Positions 1 through 11,286 of a DNA stretch of 64,000 nucleotides are shown piece by piece. The first letter of the stretch is position 1, and the number at the start of each line of letters is the position of its first letter. Origin of the DNA: Isoetes taiwanensis (taxonomy: Eukaryota; Streptophyta; Lycopodiopsida; Isoetales; Isoetaceae); the NCBI GenBank assembly GCA_021234155.1, contig JAJEKV010000073.1, positions 560,213 to 624,212 on the forward strand, written 5' to 3'. Below the pieces are notes generated by a model. That model was not told the origin of the DNA. It searched no databases and worked only from the letters and a program-made list of their open reading frames with translations. The position numbers and the translations under genes were made by a program.

Positions 1-262
1 ACTTGGATTTTATTTCCACTGGGCATGTTTGAGCCTATGGGCATGTTTGATCCACGTGTCATGTTTGAGCCTAGATGGAATGTTTGAGACTAGGGCATGT
101 TTGACTCTAAGGGGAATGCTTGGGCATGTTTGAGCCCATGTGACATGTTTGAGCCAATGTATCATGTTTGGCCATGTGTCATGCTTCAGCCAAGGTGGCA
201 TGTTCAAGCCTAGGGGCATGTTTGAGCCTAGGGACATGATTAAGCCTAGGGGCATGCTTGGT
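1..262. repeat. Minisatellite, 18-19 bp unit (GGCATGTTTGAGCCTAG-like)
   Basis: About a dozen head-to-tail degenerate copies of a unit with core CATGTTTGAGCC fill the window start. Copies differ by point changes (catgtttgatcc, catgcttcagcc, catgattaagcc) and small indels. Open frames across it on both strands are artefacts of the short period. The same unit reappears at 2617-2716. The array probably continues to the left of the window. Confidence 0.85.
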
Positions 263-1577
263 CCCTGGGGTAATTTCGTTATTTTGGATGATATGGCGAA
301 GTCCATTACCATTCCGGAACCTCTATATTGCACGAACGACAAAACACTTAGGTTTCTACATGCTTGTCAGCAAGACGCTTCGTGGTTTGATAAGTTCTCC
401 TGGACCGATCTTGGATTTTTTCGAACTTGCTCGAAGCAGGGTCCTTGAACGGTGGATTCAACGATTGGATAAGAAACTCGAGCTCGGGAGGGGGGACCAT
501 TAACATACAGCCTCGCGGAGGAGCGCTGCAAGGAAAGTAGTGTTGTCTCTAAGGGTGAATATTTGCCAAAAGGCGAATATTCCATTTTTTAAAAAAAGAT
601 TGCACGAATCTTAGGTAGGCTTAAAAATAAAAAAATATTAGCCAAGAATTTTTTTGGATCTTCCCGCCTGAGGTCAGATTTGCCTTTCGCCCTGGAGTGT
701 GTTGGAGGGACTTTAGCAAAGTTTTTGACGCCCTTGAGGATCGCAGGTTCCGGATTTGCCATTATCACTCTTTTGTCATTCATTAGTTTTGTAGCTTTAG
801 TTTCAAAAATTTTTTTGAAAGCAAAATCGTATGCCTTTGAGGTTTTGAGCTACAAATTTGAAGCATTTTTTGTGTGTGTTTAAATACTTGCATACATTTT
901 ATAAATGCATGTACTAACTATGAAACGAATGCAGATCTAGCCATTCAGGTAATCCAATTCAAAATCTTAGAGTTATCTTAAAAATTACAGATTGTGGTGT
1001 TTTCCAAGCTTGAATGCGACCAACATAATAAGGTACTTATAAGCCAGCTTCTGTTTGCAAGGAAAAAGGTATTACCTGCTGTATATTTTCTTAATGGAGT
1101 AGATCCTGCTAAGTAGCTAGACTTGAAGGATGCTATAGTACCGACCTGCTGTTGAGGTTGCACATGAATTGTCGATACCTTACAATTTTTCTTCTGCAAG
1201 CTGGCCTTTTATTTCAGGAGTGCATCGTGCCATGCTTCAATGTATCAGAATCATGGGTTTTGGCTACTCTTGCACATTCTTTGGAGCATGATCTAATAGT
1301 AAATGCGAGGAAAATCACATTTGGTTTGGAGCTTTACCCTTCAGGTTACGCATCCTCCTAACCCTAGTTTTATCTTTATAGCAAATAAAAATAACTCTTC
1401 TGAGTTGCTGGATAGAGCCGTATCTACCTCAGTGAAAATAATCTGGCAAAAACATTTTGAGATGCAATCTCATGTTATATTTATGTTATTTTCATTTTTG
1501 GCAGTCAACAATGTGTAGATGGAGCTGCAATTATTGTATAAATATTATTCTGAATATGGGATTGATATTGATTTAGT
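263..1577. other. No recognisable gene; contains one imperfect inverted repeat
   Basis: Only short open frames occur and none resembles a known family. An 11-bp imperfect inverted repeat (GAATATTTGCC / GGCGAATATTC, 4-nt spacer) lies at 557-582. A plus-strand frame from about 985 to 1107 reads through some 40 codons before a stop (SKLECDQ, FARKKVLPAVYF) and could be decayed coding sequence, but I cannot assign it. Confidence 0.5.
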
Positions 1578-1694
1578 GAGGAAATGAATCGATTAGATTC
1601 AAATGTGGAGGAGCAGATACTTATCAAGGCTATTCAAGAGGAAGCCACATGGGAAAGTCTACCCAAATGGCTAACTGCTTTCTTTCATCCATAG
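1578..1694 (+). pseudogene. FAM91A1-like N-terminal exon fragment
   Basis: A 39-codon stretch reads EEMNRLDSNVEEQILIKAI followed by QEEATWESLPKWLTAFF and a TAG stop. It resembles the conserved start of plant FAM91 proteins, whose pattern is roughly VE(D/E)QLLLKAIREECPWESLPKRLQA; FAM91A1 takes part in vesicle tethering at the trans-Golgi. The conserved continuation (a TSKEEWHRR-like segment and the long domain after it) is not found downstream in any frame. The piece is therefore a detached or captured exon fragment, not a gene. The similarity is short, from memory of the family, and unconfirmed by search. No target-site duplication is visible around it, so how it arrived is unknown. Confidence 0.5.
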
Positions 1695-2564
1695 ACCTCC
1701 CCATGTCATCAAGTTGTCAAAGTACACACCATTGCCATATGAATCATACAATGTCAAACTAATGTTTGATTCTATTCCCCCTTTGATTATGCTTCCTGTT
1801 CTTACATATATGGTGTACACACATGTCTGCATTTGTTTAGCGTTACATAGTAAAGGTGAGCTTTAGAATCTATCTTCCACATATGAATTGAAAGTATAGC
1901 TTGCTACGCAAAATGCACAATGATGAAGGTATTTAATGCAAATAGAACCTTTTTTTGTGTGCAATAATGGTAGATCAGATTAAAAATGATCAGATAAAAT
2001 AAAGATAACCATGCAGAATGAAGCCTGACTCTAGCATGCTACTAATGTGAATCAAGAACCTGGAAAATGGAACCTAGTTGTAATGAATTCATAACATGAA
2101 TCGAGTAAAAGTGATGTGGTATGACATCTACCTTATGCAAAAAAAGCTTAAATCTAGTAAAAGAAGCAGAATGAATCCTAGTTCTAAAGCAGCTGATACA
2201 AAGCCAGATTTTTATACTGGATGCATAATGTACTCTAAATTTTTTTTTGGAAGAACTAAAAGATCACTAAAGCTATCTAGTTGCGTATAGACCATAGGCA
2301 ATGCAGGCAGGCACATATCTAAGGAAACTAAGCATTTTGAACTGAAAGGTAGTATAGCCAATCTTAACGTATCAAAAGAATACTTCACGTCGGAGTGAAA
2401 TCTAGCTGATACAACGCAAGAGAACAGTGCAATGGCATAGAATGTCAAAGCCATTGCCTCGGGGAACATTTTTGGGGATCCATCTCTTGGGGCTTGGCCT
2501 CTCCCCTCTTGTGAGGTAGCCACGCAAAGTCCCTGCCTTGTTCGACTTGGAAAAGGTGCCATCT
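1695..2564. other. AT-rich intergenic sequence, no feature recognised
   Basis: No coding similarity, tandem repeat or inverted repeat was seen. The 161-codon minus-strand frame that enters this stretch from 2697 has simple-sequence composition and crosses the GA tract and the minisatellite, so it is not treated as a gene. Confidence 0.5.
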
Positions 2565-2618
2565 CTAGAGAGAGAGAGAAAAAGAGAGGGAGGGAGAGGG
2601 AAAGGGGGAGGGGGAGAG
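2565..2618. repeat. GA-rich simple repeat
   Basis: A purine-only tract of GAGAGA, then GGGAGGGAGAGGGAAAGGGGGAG-like sequence, directly abuts the second minisatellite block. Confidence 0.85.
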
Positions 2619-2716
2619 CATGTTGGAGCCTAGGTGGCATGTTTGAGCCACCTTGGCATGTTGGAGCCGAGGTGGCATGTTGGAGCCCACGTGGCATGTT
2701 TGAGCCACCTTTTCAT
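2617..2716. repeat. Second block of the CATGTTTGAGCC minisatellite
   Basis: About five units of 19-20 bp (GGCATGTTGGAGCC, GGCATGTTTGAGCC) belong to the family at the window start. Here the units alternate GAGCCTAGGTGGC and GAGCCACCTTGGC, so neighbouring units hold short complementary arms (AGGTGGC with GCCACCT) that can pair. Confidence 0.8.
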
Positions 2717-2944
2717 ATTATAAGTACACGCCGAAGAGGAAGAGCTTTACTTTATGTAGAAATCAAAATGTGGAATAACCCACCTAGGAAAACTTCGCAA
2801 AGATCACGACAGATCTTCACTTTGCCAAAAAAGAAACATCATACTTTGCTGAGTTTATCAAAATTTCCTCCATCCAATTCGTAGAAATCAAGTGCAGCAG
2901 CCTGGTTATGCCTCGCCATAGCTTCCCCACGCCGACATAACTTC

Positions 2945-3110
2945 CCAAGAATTAATGGAATTTCCATTAGTTTTTTGTAGCCATCGATCTAATCCAACGA
3001 TTGTAGGTGCATCCAGAAAGTCCTAGTTGGCAGCAGCAACGTGGACACTCTAAAATTGCTTCAAAATGTCAACTTATGTTTGTGCAAACCTGCAAAAAAT
3101 TAAGGGTATT
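2945..3110. repeat. Dispersed repeat, copy 1 (partner 16430-16610)
   Basis: The segment holding GGCAGCA...ACGTGGACACTC, then TTGCTTCAAA and GTTTGTGCAAAC, matches 16430-16610 in the same orientation over roughly 160 bp with several small differences. Upstream similarity also includes GAATTTCCAT and AACGAT. No coding capacity is seen. It may be part of an unrecognised dispersed element, one copy of which lies downstream of the HCF107/Mbb1-like gene. Confidence 0.65.
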
Positions 3111-5426
3111 TGGATAACTTTTCCAAAAACTAGTCAAAAGCACGTTTGACTACTTTGTATAGCAAATTAGATATGAGTTTTTTCCATTAAATGTTTTTTA
3201 GATGTTCATTGCCTTCAGTAAGTTTTTGTTAACTTTCTATAATTGGCAACAACATTGTTTGCTTTTAGAAAATATTTCATAAAACCTGGGTTTTAACAAC
3301 GTAAAGTTTATTAGTACAAGAAATTTATTGCGGCACCGATTCTAATTATATGAACAATGATGAAGTTTGTTGCACGTTAACTCATGCCAGAACTAGCAAT
3401 AAAGCGATTTTGTTCAAAGTTGCACCATATTGTTTCAGAAGCATTTTTAAAGAAATTTGAGGCATATGCTAGTTCAACACATACGGATCTTTTCATTGCC
3501 GAATTTCATCTTTCCAACACATGCTACTCTCACATCTTTATTTCCGATAAAGAATAAAGGTGCCAAGAGTTAAAGAACATTTTAATATAGCTTGTCCCTT
3601 CATGTTTGCAGAAAACATACATCTTTTGACGTAACTACTTAATTTACTAAGTTCAAATTGGAAAAGCCTTGTACACAATGCCTTCATAATTATGTTTGTA
3701 CAATGTCTTAATAATTATGTTGTTTATGAAGTTTTGGCATTGAAGGATATAAAACTAACATAAAACGACTATTGAAAAGTGTTGTTATTAGCGCATGCTT
3801 CAAATAGATGAATACATTTGATTTATGCAACTTCCATAATATGGTTGATTGTGCCAATGATTATGTTATCACTAACTCCTAATCGGCCTATTGCAATGCC
3901 CTTATACTTTGCATCATATATTTCGGCCCTTAGTCCAAGAATGCCTTGCACCTTAAATTTTATACTAGAACAAATTAATAGCACTTTTCTTACCCTTCAA
4001 ATCCAACACCGCTCCCACCCACCCTTTGCCCAAGCCTCTGCCCCACTACTAGTTAGTGATCATGACTTCACACACGTGCATGCATCGTTGCTTCAGAAGA
4101 ATAGCCTTATAACATCTTTTTTACACGACCATGTATTGCGGAACTTCTATGAGAAACTCTATTAAGAGCTTGAAAATACCCCGAAATCCTATCCAATACC
4201 AAAGGAAGCTAGAATCACCCATTAAAAAATGCGCCATTGAAGGTGAGCTCGATGAATCTATCACTGCAGCCTCTTCCGCATTAGGTTATAATGGAACTGG
4301 CGGGGTTTGCAGATTTAACACCACTCTAAGAGTGAAGCTTTGCATGTATTAAAGCAAATGCATATAGTTTTATGAACACATTGCTAGGATTATTCCAATT
4401 TTTTTTTAAATTGCAGCAACACGATTTGCACACAACATGCCTAGAAATGTAGAAACAATACTCAAGGCTTTTACCAAATGCATATATTTTTCTTGACCAC
4501 ATTTTGCTAGGATTATTCCAAATTTCTTTATTTCTCCATGCATGTTATCTTGAGAATGTGCCCAGTATTGCAGGCAAACTTCTTTCACCCTTCAATTCTG
4601 CAAAATAGTCACACAGTTTTACATGAGCATGAACAACTACATGTGAGATGCTGCGATGAAATCACTGTAAAATAAGCAGACATTTTAACTTAGAATAGAG
4701 ATAAAAAGGTCATACATATTTTAAGTCTAAGATATGCTAGGTTGAACAGCTTTTGAAACATGAAACGTAAGATTGATGGTTTTTTAATTAACAGAACTTG
4801 TCACTTGTCTGGAAGACTGGTTGCTTTTACCAAGCAGGTCAAATACTCGAGGTTAACAAACTCAGAATAAAGAAAACATGTCTTCTCTAAATCAAAGAAG
4901 ATGGTCGTACTACTTTTTTATCTTTGTTATCTAATATAGCTAACGACCCTTGCTTCTGCTCAGCTACTAGCATGCCGGACTCTATTGCAACTCTTATCTG
5001 CCTGATTTCATTAGAAATTGCATAATAGGGCTGGAGCTGGGAAGTTGCACAATACCTTCTCTATGACTATAAGCCACGACACTGAACTGGTACAGAAGTT
5101 AAAACACATGTTCCATTTTGAAGGAGCTCTATAGGAACCAGAGAAGGAGATCATAGTCAATGATTTAATGTCATGTCTGCTCCACATCTTTGTTGCATAG
5201 GAAAAGAGATAAAAGAAGGTTCCTCTCAAATAGAAGCACTACCATCTTACATATAGGAATTGGAGGAGAAACACAGTTAATGAGTCCCAGATTTGCCCAA
5301 CAAACTGACAAGGACAGCCACTGCAACATTCGACTGATCATTTTTCTTTAGTGGTGCATGTGCTGTATGCATATCCCTATAAAGTTGTAAAGCCTCTGCT
5401 TTCCGACCTGGGCATATGTCGTAGTG
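3111..5426. other. AT-rich sequence without genes; one local duplication
   Basis: No open frame here resembles a known protein. A ~55-bp direct duplication (CAAATGCATAT...GAACACATTGCTAGGATTATTCC-like) occurs at about 4354-4408 and 4473-4528. The remainder is unremarkable. Confidence 0.5.
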
Positions 5427-6282
5427 GGGAATTTTATTTGGAGGGTTTTTTTGGAGATGGCTTGGAGGGTTTCATGGGAGAATATTCGCACGAATATTCT
5501 CTATTTTACTTTTTAACATTCAAAATTCTCTATTTTACTTTTTTGTAAAATTCACTATTTTACTTTTTAACATAGCAATTTGAGTTCATCTAATGAACAT
5601 ATGTAGTATGAAGATTATAACATATACCATAATGAAATCAGTTTGAGCTAACATATAGCGAAATCACTAATAACCACACTAATAACTATTAGAAATTGAT
5701 ATGAAAATGTTCCTATCAAGAGCTATTGTTCTTCCTCAGGCGAGATTAGTGTTCGGCATTTGAGCTGGAGTTGCTAGATTCACTCCATCCTCCATGTGCC
5801 CCATTTCGCACCATTCTAGCACAATGTGCCACCGCAATAGATTTCCTGCATATGGAATATAGTTTTGAAGCCAATACTAGAAAGCAAGTTTTATTTTCCT
5901 CCAAGCCTGGATTGTATAAAGTTGTTGTAACTTAGAACTTCTTCGACCTAGCTGCCATTTTGTTCTTAGTATTCCAAAGAACGATAAAAAGAAAAAAGTT
6001 CTAAGTGTTAATCTGTGATTAATAGACCTAATAATCTGTGCCTCACAAGAGAAACCTAAGAATATACCTAATAATCTGTGCCTCACAAGAGAAACCTAAG
6101 AATATGAATTAATCTGGACTTATAAGCCATCACTTACTTTGGTGCAGTTATATTTATTATAATATGTAGTCTAGAAGTGCATCTTTTATACCTCAGAACC
6201 ATTGACAAAATTTAAAAAAAAAGAAGAGATAATCTAATAAACCCTCTAAACCCTTCCCAAAAAAACCCTCCAAAAATTTGCA
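5427..6282. mobile_element. Putative non-autonomous TIR transposon (MITE-like), ~0.86 kb
   Basis: The left end (about 5427-5472) and the reverse complement of the right end (about 6240-6282) share a ~40-45 bp imperfect terminal inverted repeat containing GGAGGGTTTTTTTGG and a second AGGGTTT box. The interior has no transposase-like frame. It contains a GAATATTCG-CA-CGAATATTC palindrome near 5480, three copies of a CTATTTTACTTTTT phrase at about 5496-5570, and a 40-bp tandem duplication. No clear target-site duplication was found, so the exact ends and superfamily stay open. Confidence 0.45.
6026..6105. repeat. Perfect 40-bp tandem duplication
   Basis: The unit starting ACCTAATAATCTGTGCC and ending CCTAAGAATAT occurs twice with no gap (6026-6065 and 6066-6105) and no mismatch, so the duplication is recent or the consensus collapsed or expanded here. 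It lies inside the putative TIR element. Confidence 0.9.
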
Positions 6283-6649
6283 CTTTGTGGTAGTCATAGA
6301 ATTCCATGAGATAGTACTACGTTGAGGCCTTTCGTCAAACATCCTTAGTGCTTCACTAACGCCTCACATCTACCATACATATTAACAAGAGACGTTCCTA
6401 CTGTCACATTTGACCCTGTACCAATTCTATTGCACAAGCATGCATCTTCTTTCCTTCTTGAAGATTATCATGGATGACAAATAATTCCACATACTTGCTA
6501 GCCAAATAATTGCATTAATAGCCAAATAATTATTAGCATTCTACCAGAAGGAAACGTGCTATGTAGATTGCAAACTGCATGGCTTCTGATTCTAGAAATG
6601 ATAGATGCTCTGAGATAGAATAACAAGTTTGGATCTGCAGATGCAAACT
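6283..6649. other. Sequence between the TIR element and the Copia fragment
   Basis: No coding similarity was recognised. It may include further decayed Copia sequence upstream of the recognisable reverse-transcriptase segment. Confidence 0.4.
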
Positions 6650-7075
6650 CAAGAAAAGTCTCTATGGCTTAAAACAGGCTACCTGGGTGCTGGCACAAAA
6701 AGATTCACATTTTCTTGGTAGAGTTAGACTTCTTACAATCTAGAGCAGACCTTAGCTTATTTTACAACCTTGATGGCAAGAAAGTATGCACTCTCACACT
6801 ATACGTTGATGATGCTATCCCTATAGGTGATGCTGCACTTGATCTTCTAGGCTAAATCAGAAATGAAGGCCACCTTTGAAGTTATGAACTTAGGTTTGCT
6901 ACACTTCGTTTGGGAGTGTTAGCTTGGCAACATTCTACTTTTAGCTCACAAAAGCAAGTATATTATTGATAAGTTCGTTACTACTTTTCTAAATCTGATT
7001 GCAAGACTGTCTCAACCTTCTATCTACCAGAAAGAGGCAACTGACCTGTTATGCCCTGCTTGGATTCATCGTAAG
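6650..7075 (+). mobile_element. Ty1/Copia reverse-transcriptase fragment (decayed)
   Basis: The plus strand encodes KKSLYGLKQATWVLAQKDSH, then, after a frameshift, an F...S.ADLSLFYN segment and LYVDDAIPIG, which is the YVDD active-site box of Copia reverse transcriptase. Farther on, broken frames recall the usual downstream region (LG.L.F.LGV, CKTVSTFYLP). Stops and frameshifts interrupt it repeatedly, and neither LTRs nor integrase or gag were found. It ends next to the minus-strand PPR pseudogene. This is an old truncated insertion with no coding potential. Confidence 0.8.
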
Positions 7076-7083
7076 TTTCCTTA

Positions 7084-7800
7084 TCAATTGCACCTACACT
7101 TCCAGATGCTTTTAAAATATATTTTGGTAGGTCTTACGCCTTCCTGCTGCATGTTTTCAAAGCAGTGCAGTGCAACGAGGCCTTCACCATGTTCAACACA
7201 TCCCTCAATCATGGAACCCCACGTTACCACTTGGTTCTCAAAACAATCTAAAACTAGGCAATGTTGCCCATGCTGGAAATACCCTGTGATAATTGCATTC
7301 CAAGATATTATATCCCTGTTGGGCAACTTGTTAAGTACTCCTCATGCTTCATCTAAGGTACTACACATGATCTTTGTTTGATATGTCAAGTCAAGGAATA
7401 CGCCGCAGGCCTCCTCCAACCTACTAAATTTGGCATACATGTGCACACCTACACTACCAGGCACAACATCCAATTGTTACCTAATATTTACAATTTGATT
7501 ATGAATGCTCCTACCCAGATCCATGGCACCTGTAACTCCACATGCTTTCAAAATGTGTAGAAATGAAAATATGCCTGCCTCTTTCCCTTGATGTTGCATT
7601 GCCTTGTGCAAGGAGACCACCACATTAACGTTTCCAGGCTTAGAATGAGCTTTGGTAATTGCACCCCATATTTTTGTATCAGAACTTGAAACATTGTTGC
7701 ACACTTGATTTGCTGCAAACAAGCTTTCACAAGTAGCAAACTGACAAATGATCTGGTTATTTCATCATAAACAAGCTGATCACAGTCAGTTGATAGTCTA
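7084..7800 (-). pseudogene. Decayed PLS-class pentatricopeptide-repeat gene
   Basis: Reading from about 7800 down, the minus strand gives TKIWGAITKAHSKPG, then FLHILKACGVTGAMDLGRSI and HNQIV, then LDVVPGSVGVHMYAKF, LPNRDIISWNAIITGYFQHG, and QVVTWGSMIEGC with MQQEGVRPTKIYF. These are successive P, L and S type PPR motifs as in plant organelle RNA-editing and RNA-processing factors. In-frame stops (for example after IVNIR and before GVLNKL) and frame changes break it, and no start, E or DYW region is seen. PPR proteins bind organellar RNA in sequence-specific fashion; this copy cannot make one. Confidence 0.82.
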
Positions 7801-8584
7801 TAACAGACCAAAGAGCTAGAATGTGGCATAACCCTGCTTAGGTCCTAGAAGTGCTCTCGTTCAAAAACTCAATACAAAAACCATAGATACTTGATCTCCT
7901 CCAGCCTTACGGTAGACGTATGTGAGCCCACACTTCCAACAGTAATGGCGATCAAAATTATTTGCCGTAAAATTTCCAGCACCACACTCAGGTTTTGGAC
8001 AGTCCTACTCTATGAACAGGATATGCAAACTACTCTATGAATTGTGATGGATCTAAAAGCATACCTGTACTACAAGTCCTTAGGCTTATCTCTAATAATT
8101 ATGTTATTGACAAGGAGGATCATTGACTGCAAAATATTGAAGCCTTTGAAGCATCCCTGGCCCTCTGTGCAAATTTCTTTTTGTCTAGATTTACAGAATA
8201 TGATGCAACGCTTCCTTGGCATGCCAAAGATGGACAAATGCCCTTTGCTGTCTTATGCAGATGTGGTTTTATCACACCAAGAGAAACTGTGCAGACCCCA
8301 TGATCTTGGAGAAGAAGCCAACACAAATAGAAAACAAAAAGGGGAAACATTGTACCTCTTCCGTGATATTTTTTTGTGGTTCTTACCGTGTAGAGATCAA
8401 ACACCAGTTTGAAGATTACATCAAGGGCTTAGAAAGCAACCTTCAGATTAAAAAAATGCCTGAAAATTAAAAGGCAAGCTATACAATACATTAAGCAGAG
8501 GTTACCCTAGATGGATATTATTTGCTTTAGTCGACAGTGGCTCCCTCCCAACAAGCGGCTATTACTGCTATTGGATGCAAGAAT
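7801..8584. other. Intergenic sequence upstream of the LINE insertion
   Basis: Overlapping open frames on both strands (for example 8044-8412 plus and 8120-8404 minus) show no known motif and look like chance frames. Its right edge is the original insertion target of the LINE. Confidence 0.45.
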
Positions 8585-8599
8585 GATGACAGGAATCGA
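8585..8599. repeat. LINE target-site duplication, left copy
   Basis: GATGACAGGAATCGA is repeated exactly at 16352-16366, immediately after the LINE poly(A) tail. The pair fixes both ends of the element and shows insertion by target-primed reverse transcription. Confidence 0.92.
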
Positions 8600-8636
8600 G
8601 TAAATTAATGAAGACAGAAGGTGGGAGATATGAACG

Positions 8637-9074
8637 TTGAGCGCCTTCGTTACACCGCCTGGCGCGAGGGACACCTCCCAAGCCCCGATGGATGAGGCTT
8701 TGCTTGAAGCTGTTCTCCAGGTGCTGGGAATCACTAATGTCCCCCTGGAATTCCAGGAATCCATAGTTGCAATTGACAATTTGATCTCCAATGCATTTCA
8801 ATCTCAGTCTAGAATAGGTTTCTGCAGGCTAGCCTTCAACTCGTTCTTTCTTTGCGTTCTCTGTTTTGACAGATCGGGATCTTTGAGGGTTGCAGCCCAC
8901 AATTCCCAACCCTTCTTGGGAAATGGATTTGAACGCAATCTGTTTATGATGAGTGCCCCCCTGGAATTTGGGATAGAACCGATCTACCATTGGGCTGCAT
9001 TCTTCGATCTCCAACCATCTCATCACATCAGGGACCTCGACGTCGTGGTATGGAGATTTTTGGTATCTAATTAG
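8637..9074 (+). other. Open frame in the LINE-A 5' leader
   Basis: This 145-codon frame begins MSAFVTPPGARD and contains MDEALLEAVLQVLG. It lies wholly in the leader ahead of ORF1. The antisense strand is also open over part of it, and the composition is not distinctive. It could be a small leader ORF, a remnant of captured sequence, or chance; no family was recognised. Confidence 0.25.
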
Positions 9075-9363
9075 CTTCGTTCTTGGGCCCCGTGCCAGAT
9101 TTGGGGTCTGTCAGGGTAGGGTCAGGTTTAGGAGTCTTAGATTTAGTTTTCTGTCTTTCCCAATACGGGCCTGCCTCTTCTTGATAGCTTTTCTTGGGAG
9201 AAGGAAGCTTTTATCATTGGCTGCTTTCCTTGTACTGGGGGGAATTTAGGAAAAAAGGAAAAAAGGGAAGAGAATTTGGGGCAAAGTCCCGCTGTATTCT
9301 GATAACGGTTACCCTGTTTGTTGCTTGGCGCTCAGTCTGCGGCTCGATTCCGTTCAAACCAGA

Positions 9364-11286
9364 ATGAGGAACAAAGCAAGCACTTCGAACAAACCCTGGA
9401 GTGTCGAAGATGAGGAGTGGACTCAAATCTTTTGGTTAGAAGACAGGAGGGACAGAGCATGGGGGATTCTGAAAGAGATCTACACAGGCCTCGAAATAAT
9501 CAGAGACCAACAAAAGGCAGCAGCTTTCTGTATGGGGGTGCAGGAGGAAGTGGGAATCTTGGCATGCAGAGACAAGATGGCTTCCATAGACAGAGATTAT
9601 CTGGAGGGGAGAGCGAATGACCGTGACTGGGTGTGGAACACTTATGGATTTGTTCAGGAATTGGACAATACTTTATACAAACTCATCACCCTCAAACAAG
9701 GGCACACTGAGAAAGATTGCTGTAACCTCAAGAACAGCGTTTTCAGAGCCTTCATGGATGAATTACTGTCGAAGGTTAAAAATCTGATTATACAATGGGA
9801 CAGGCTTCGAGAAAACTCCAATGCAAGCATCAGACTTATCAAAAGATGGGAGGAAGCTGAAGATCATGTAATAGAAAGGCACCGGAAAGCCTTCAAGTCG
9901 GGGTTAACCCAGAAGGAGGTATTGGAAGGTATTTCTACCTCCCTGGAAGTCTACCAAGTGAGAAGTAAGAAGAATGCCAAACAATGCGAAATCAAAGACT
10001 CAAACGGTTTCTTCAATCTGGAAGAAGTGAACTCTTGTGACTGCGAGAACTGTGGGGAGGTGAAGCTCTCGGCTCTGAACATAACGAAGACAAAAATCGG
10101 AGAGAGCAAGATTAGCAACTCCATCCCAGTTATCGGCAAGAACGACAAAAACAAAGGTTCTCTTTCTTCCCCTTCTTATAAAAATGTGCTCATGAATGCT
10201 TTTCATTCTGATCAACCGACTGTCTCAAAAAAGGTAACTGATTCTGAGAGTCAGAAGGTTTTCAACAGCGATTTCATTGATCTCTACGGTGTCTCAGATG
10301 CCTCGGCTACTGACAAGTTTTCTAAATATGCTATTCTTATCCATTTCCCTAGAAACTGCCCATCTCAAGGGGATATCAAGAATTGGATCACCAAAAACCA
10401 GCATATACCGATTCTTTCCATTCTTAGGCTGGATAAGTACACCTTTCAAATTGTCTGCAGGGAGAGCTCTGTGTCAATCAGATCCTCAGAAGAAAGCTCG
10501 ATTTCATTAGCAATTGTCCCTTCTATATTGTGGTCTCCTACTTTCATCCCTGGCACGACTAGTGAAATTCAAACCACCACTTGGATTTCCTTCCCCAATT
10601 TACCTCCGGCTTTCTGGACAAGGTCCCACCTTATGGCCCTGTCAGAATCTTTAGGGGATGTGCTAGAAGTAAATATTCCTCAAACGAATTTCCCCTCTGT
10701 CTGCATCTCCAAGAAAATTGAGTCAGACTGGAAGAAAAAGATTAAAATAAGGGTTATGCCTGAGGAGTTCTTGGATTTAAGCGTCAATTACTCGAAGTGG
10801 CCTATTTTGGTACAAACAGGCATCCCTCAGCAAACCAAGCAAAAACAGGTCTGGCAGCCTAAAGTCAAAATTGATGTGGATGAAGTAGCCAACAGAAGCA
10901 TCGAAAATCATCCCCAACAGAACCAGACGGTCTTTCAGAACGAGAACCACAATAAAGAAATTGTCTTATCTGGGGTCTTACCTGGGGTTATTGATCTTCA
11001 GGAAGACATGGTGATTCTAATTAAACACCTGAGTCAGTTAGTTAGAATCGTTCCTGGAAATATCATCTTCACCCTTCCCAGAAACAGTGATCTTTGTCAG
11101 CCAGAGGGAATGCCATTCCCCTAGGTAAATAGTGAAGATGCTCTTGTTCCTGTGGATACAGGATGGACTGTTGTAGATAAGAAGAAAGGCAGAGGCAAAA
11201 AGAAGATTTACTTTGGCCCTAGTAGATCAAGCCCAAGGAAGCAGACTGTTCAAGCTGGGATGGCTTGGGGTAAGTATAGGTACTGA
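9364..11286 (+). pseudogene. LINE-A ORF1, nucleic-acid-binding (DUF4283-like) protein
   Basis: The first ATG in the long frame is at 9364 (MRNKASTSNKPWSVEDEEW); the frame itself is open a little earlier. The N-terminal half is charged and helical, with a CDCENCGE cysteine cluster near residue 225. From about residue 322 (YAILIHFPRNCP...IKNWI) to about 460 it resembles the DUF4283/RRM-like domain of plant LINE and gag-type proteins (F..LPP.FW....L..L...LG..L). A TAG at 11122-11124 interrupts it, but the frame then continues through a lysine-rich tail (KKKGRGKKK) to TGA at 11284-11286. That stop overlaps the ORF2 start codon by one base (TGATG). Uninterrupted length would be 640 residues. The role inferred from the family is binding of element RNA. 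Confidence 0.82.

Noticed and set aside
10-448. Open frames with Met-Pro-Leu-Gly or Met-Phe-Glu-Pro-Arg repeats at the window start
   Set aside because: They are translations of the 18-19 bp minisatellite on both strands; period divisible by three keeps frames open without selection.
2212-2697. 161-codon minus-strand open frame
   Set aside because: Part of it is the GA tract and the minisatellite read as protein; proline/leucine/serine repeats follow from the repeat period and no domain is present.
3818-4352. 115- and 73-codon plus-strand open frames as a gene
   Set aside because: No conserved motif, no splice support and unremarkable composition in an AT-rich spacer.
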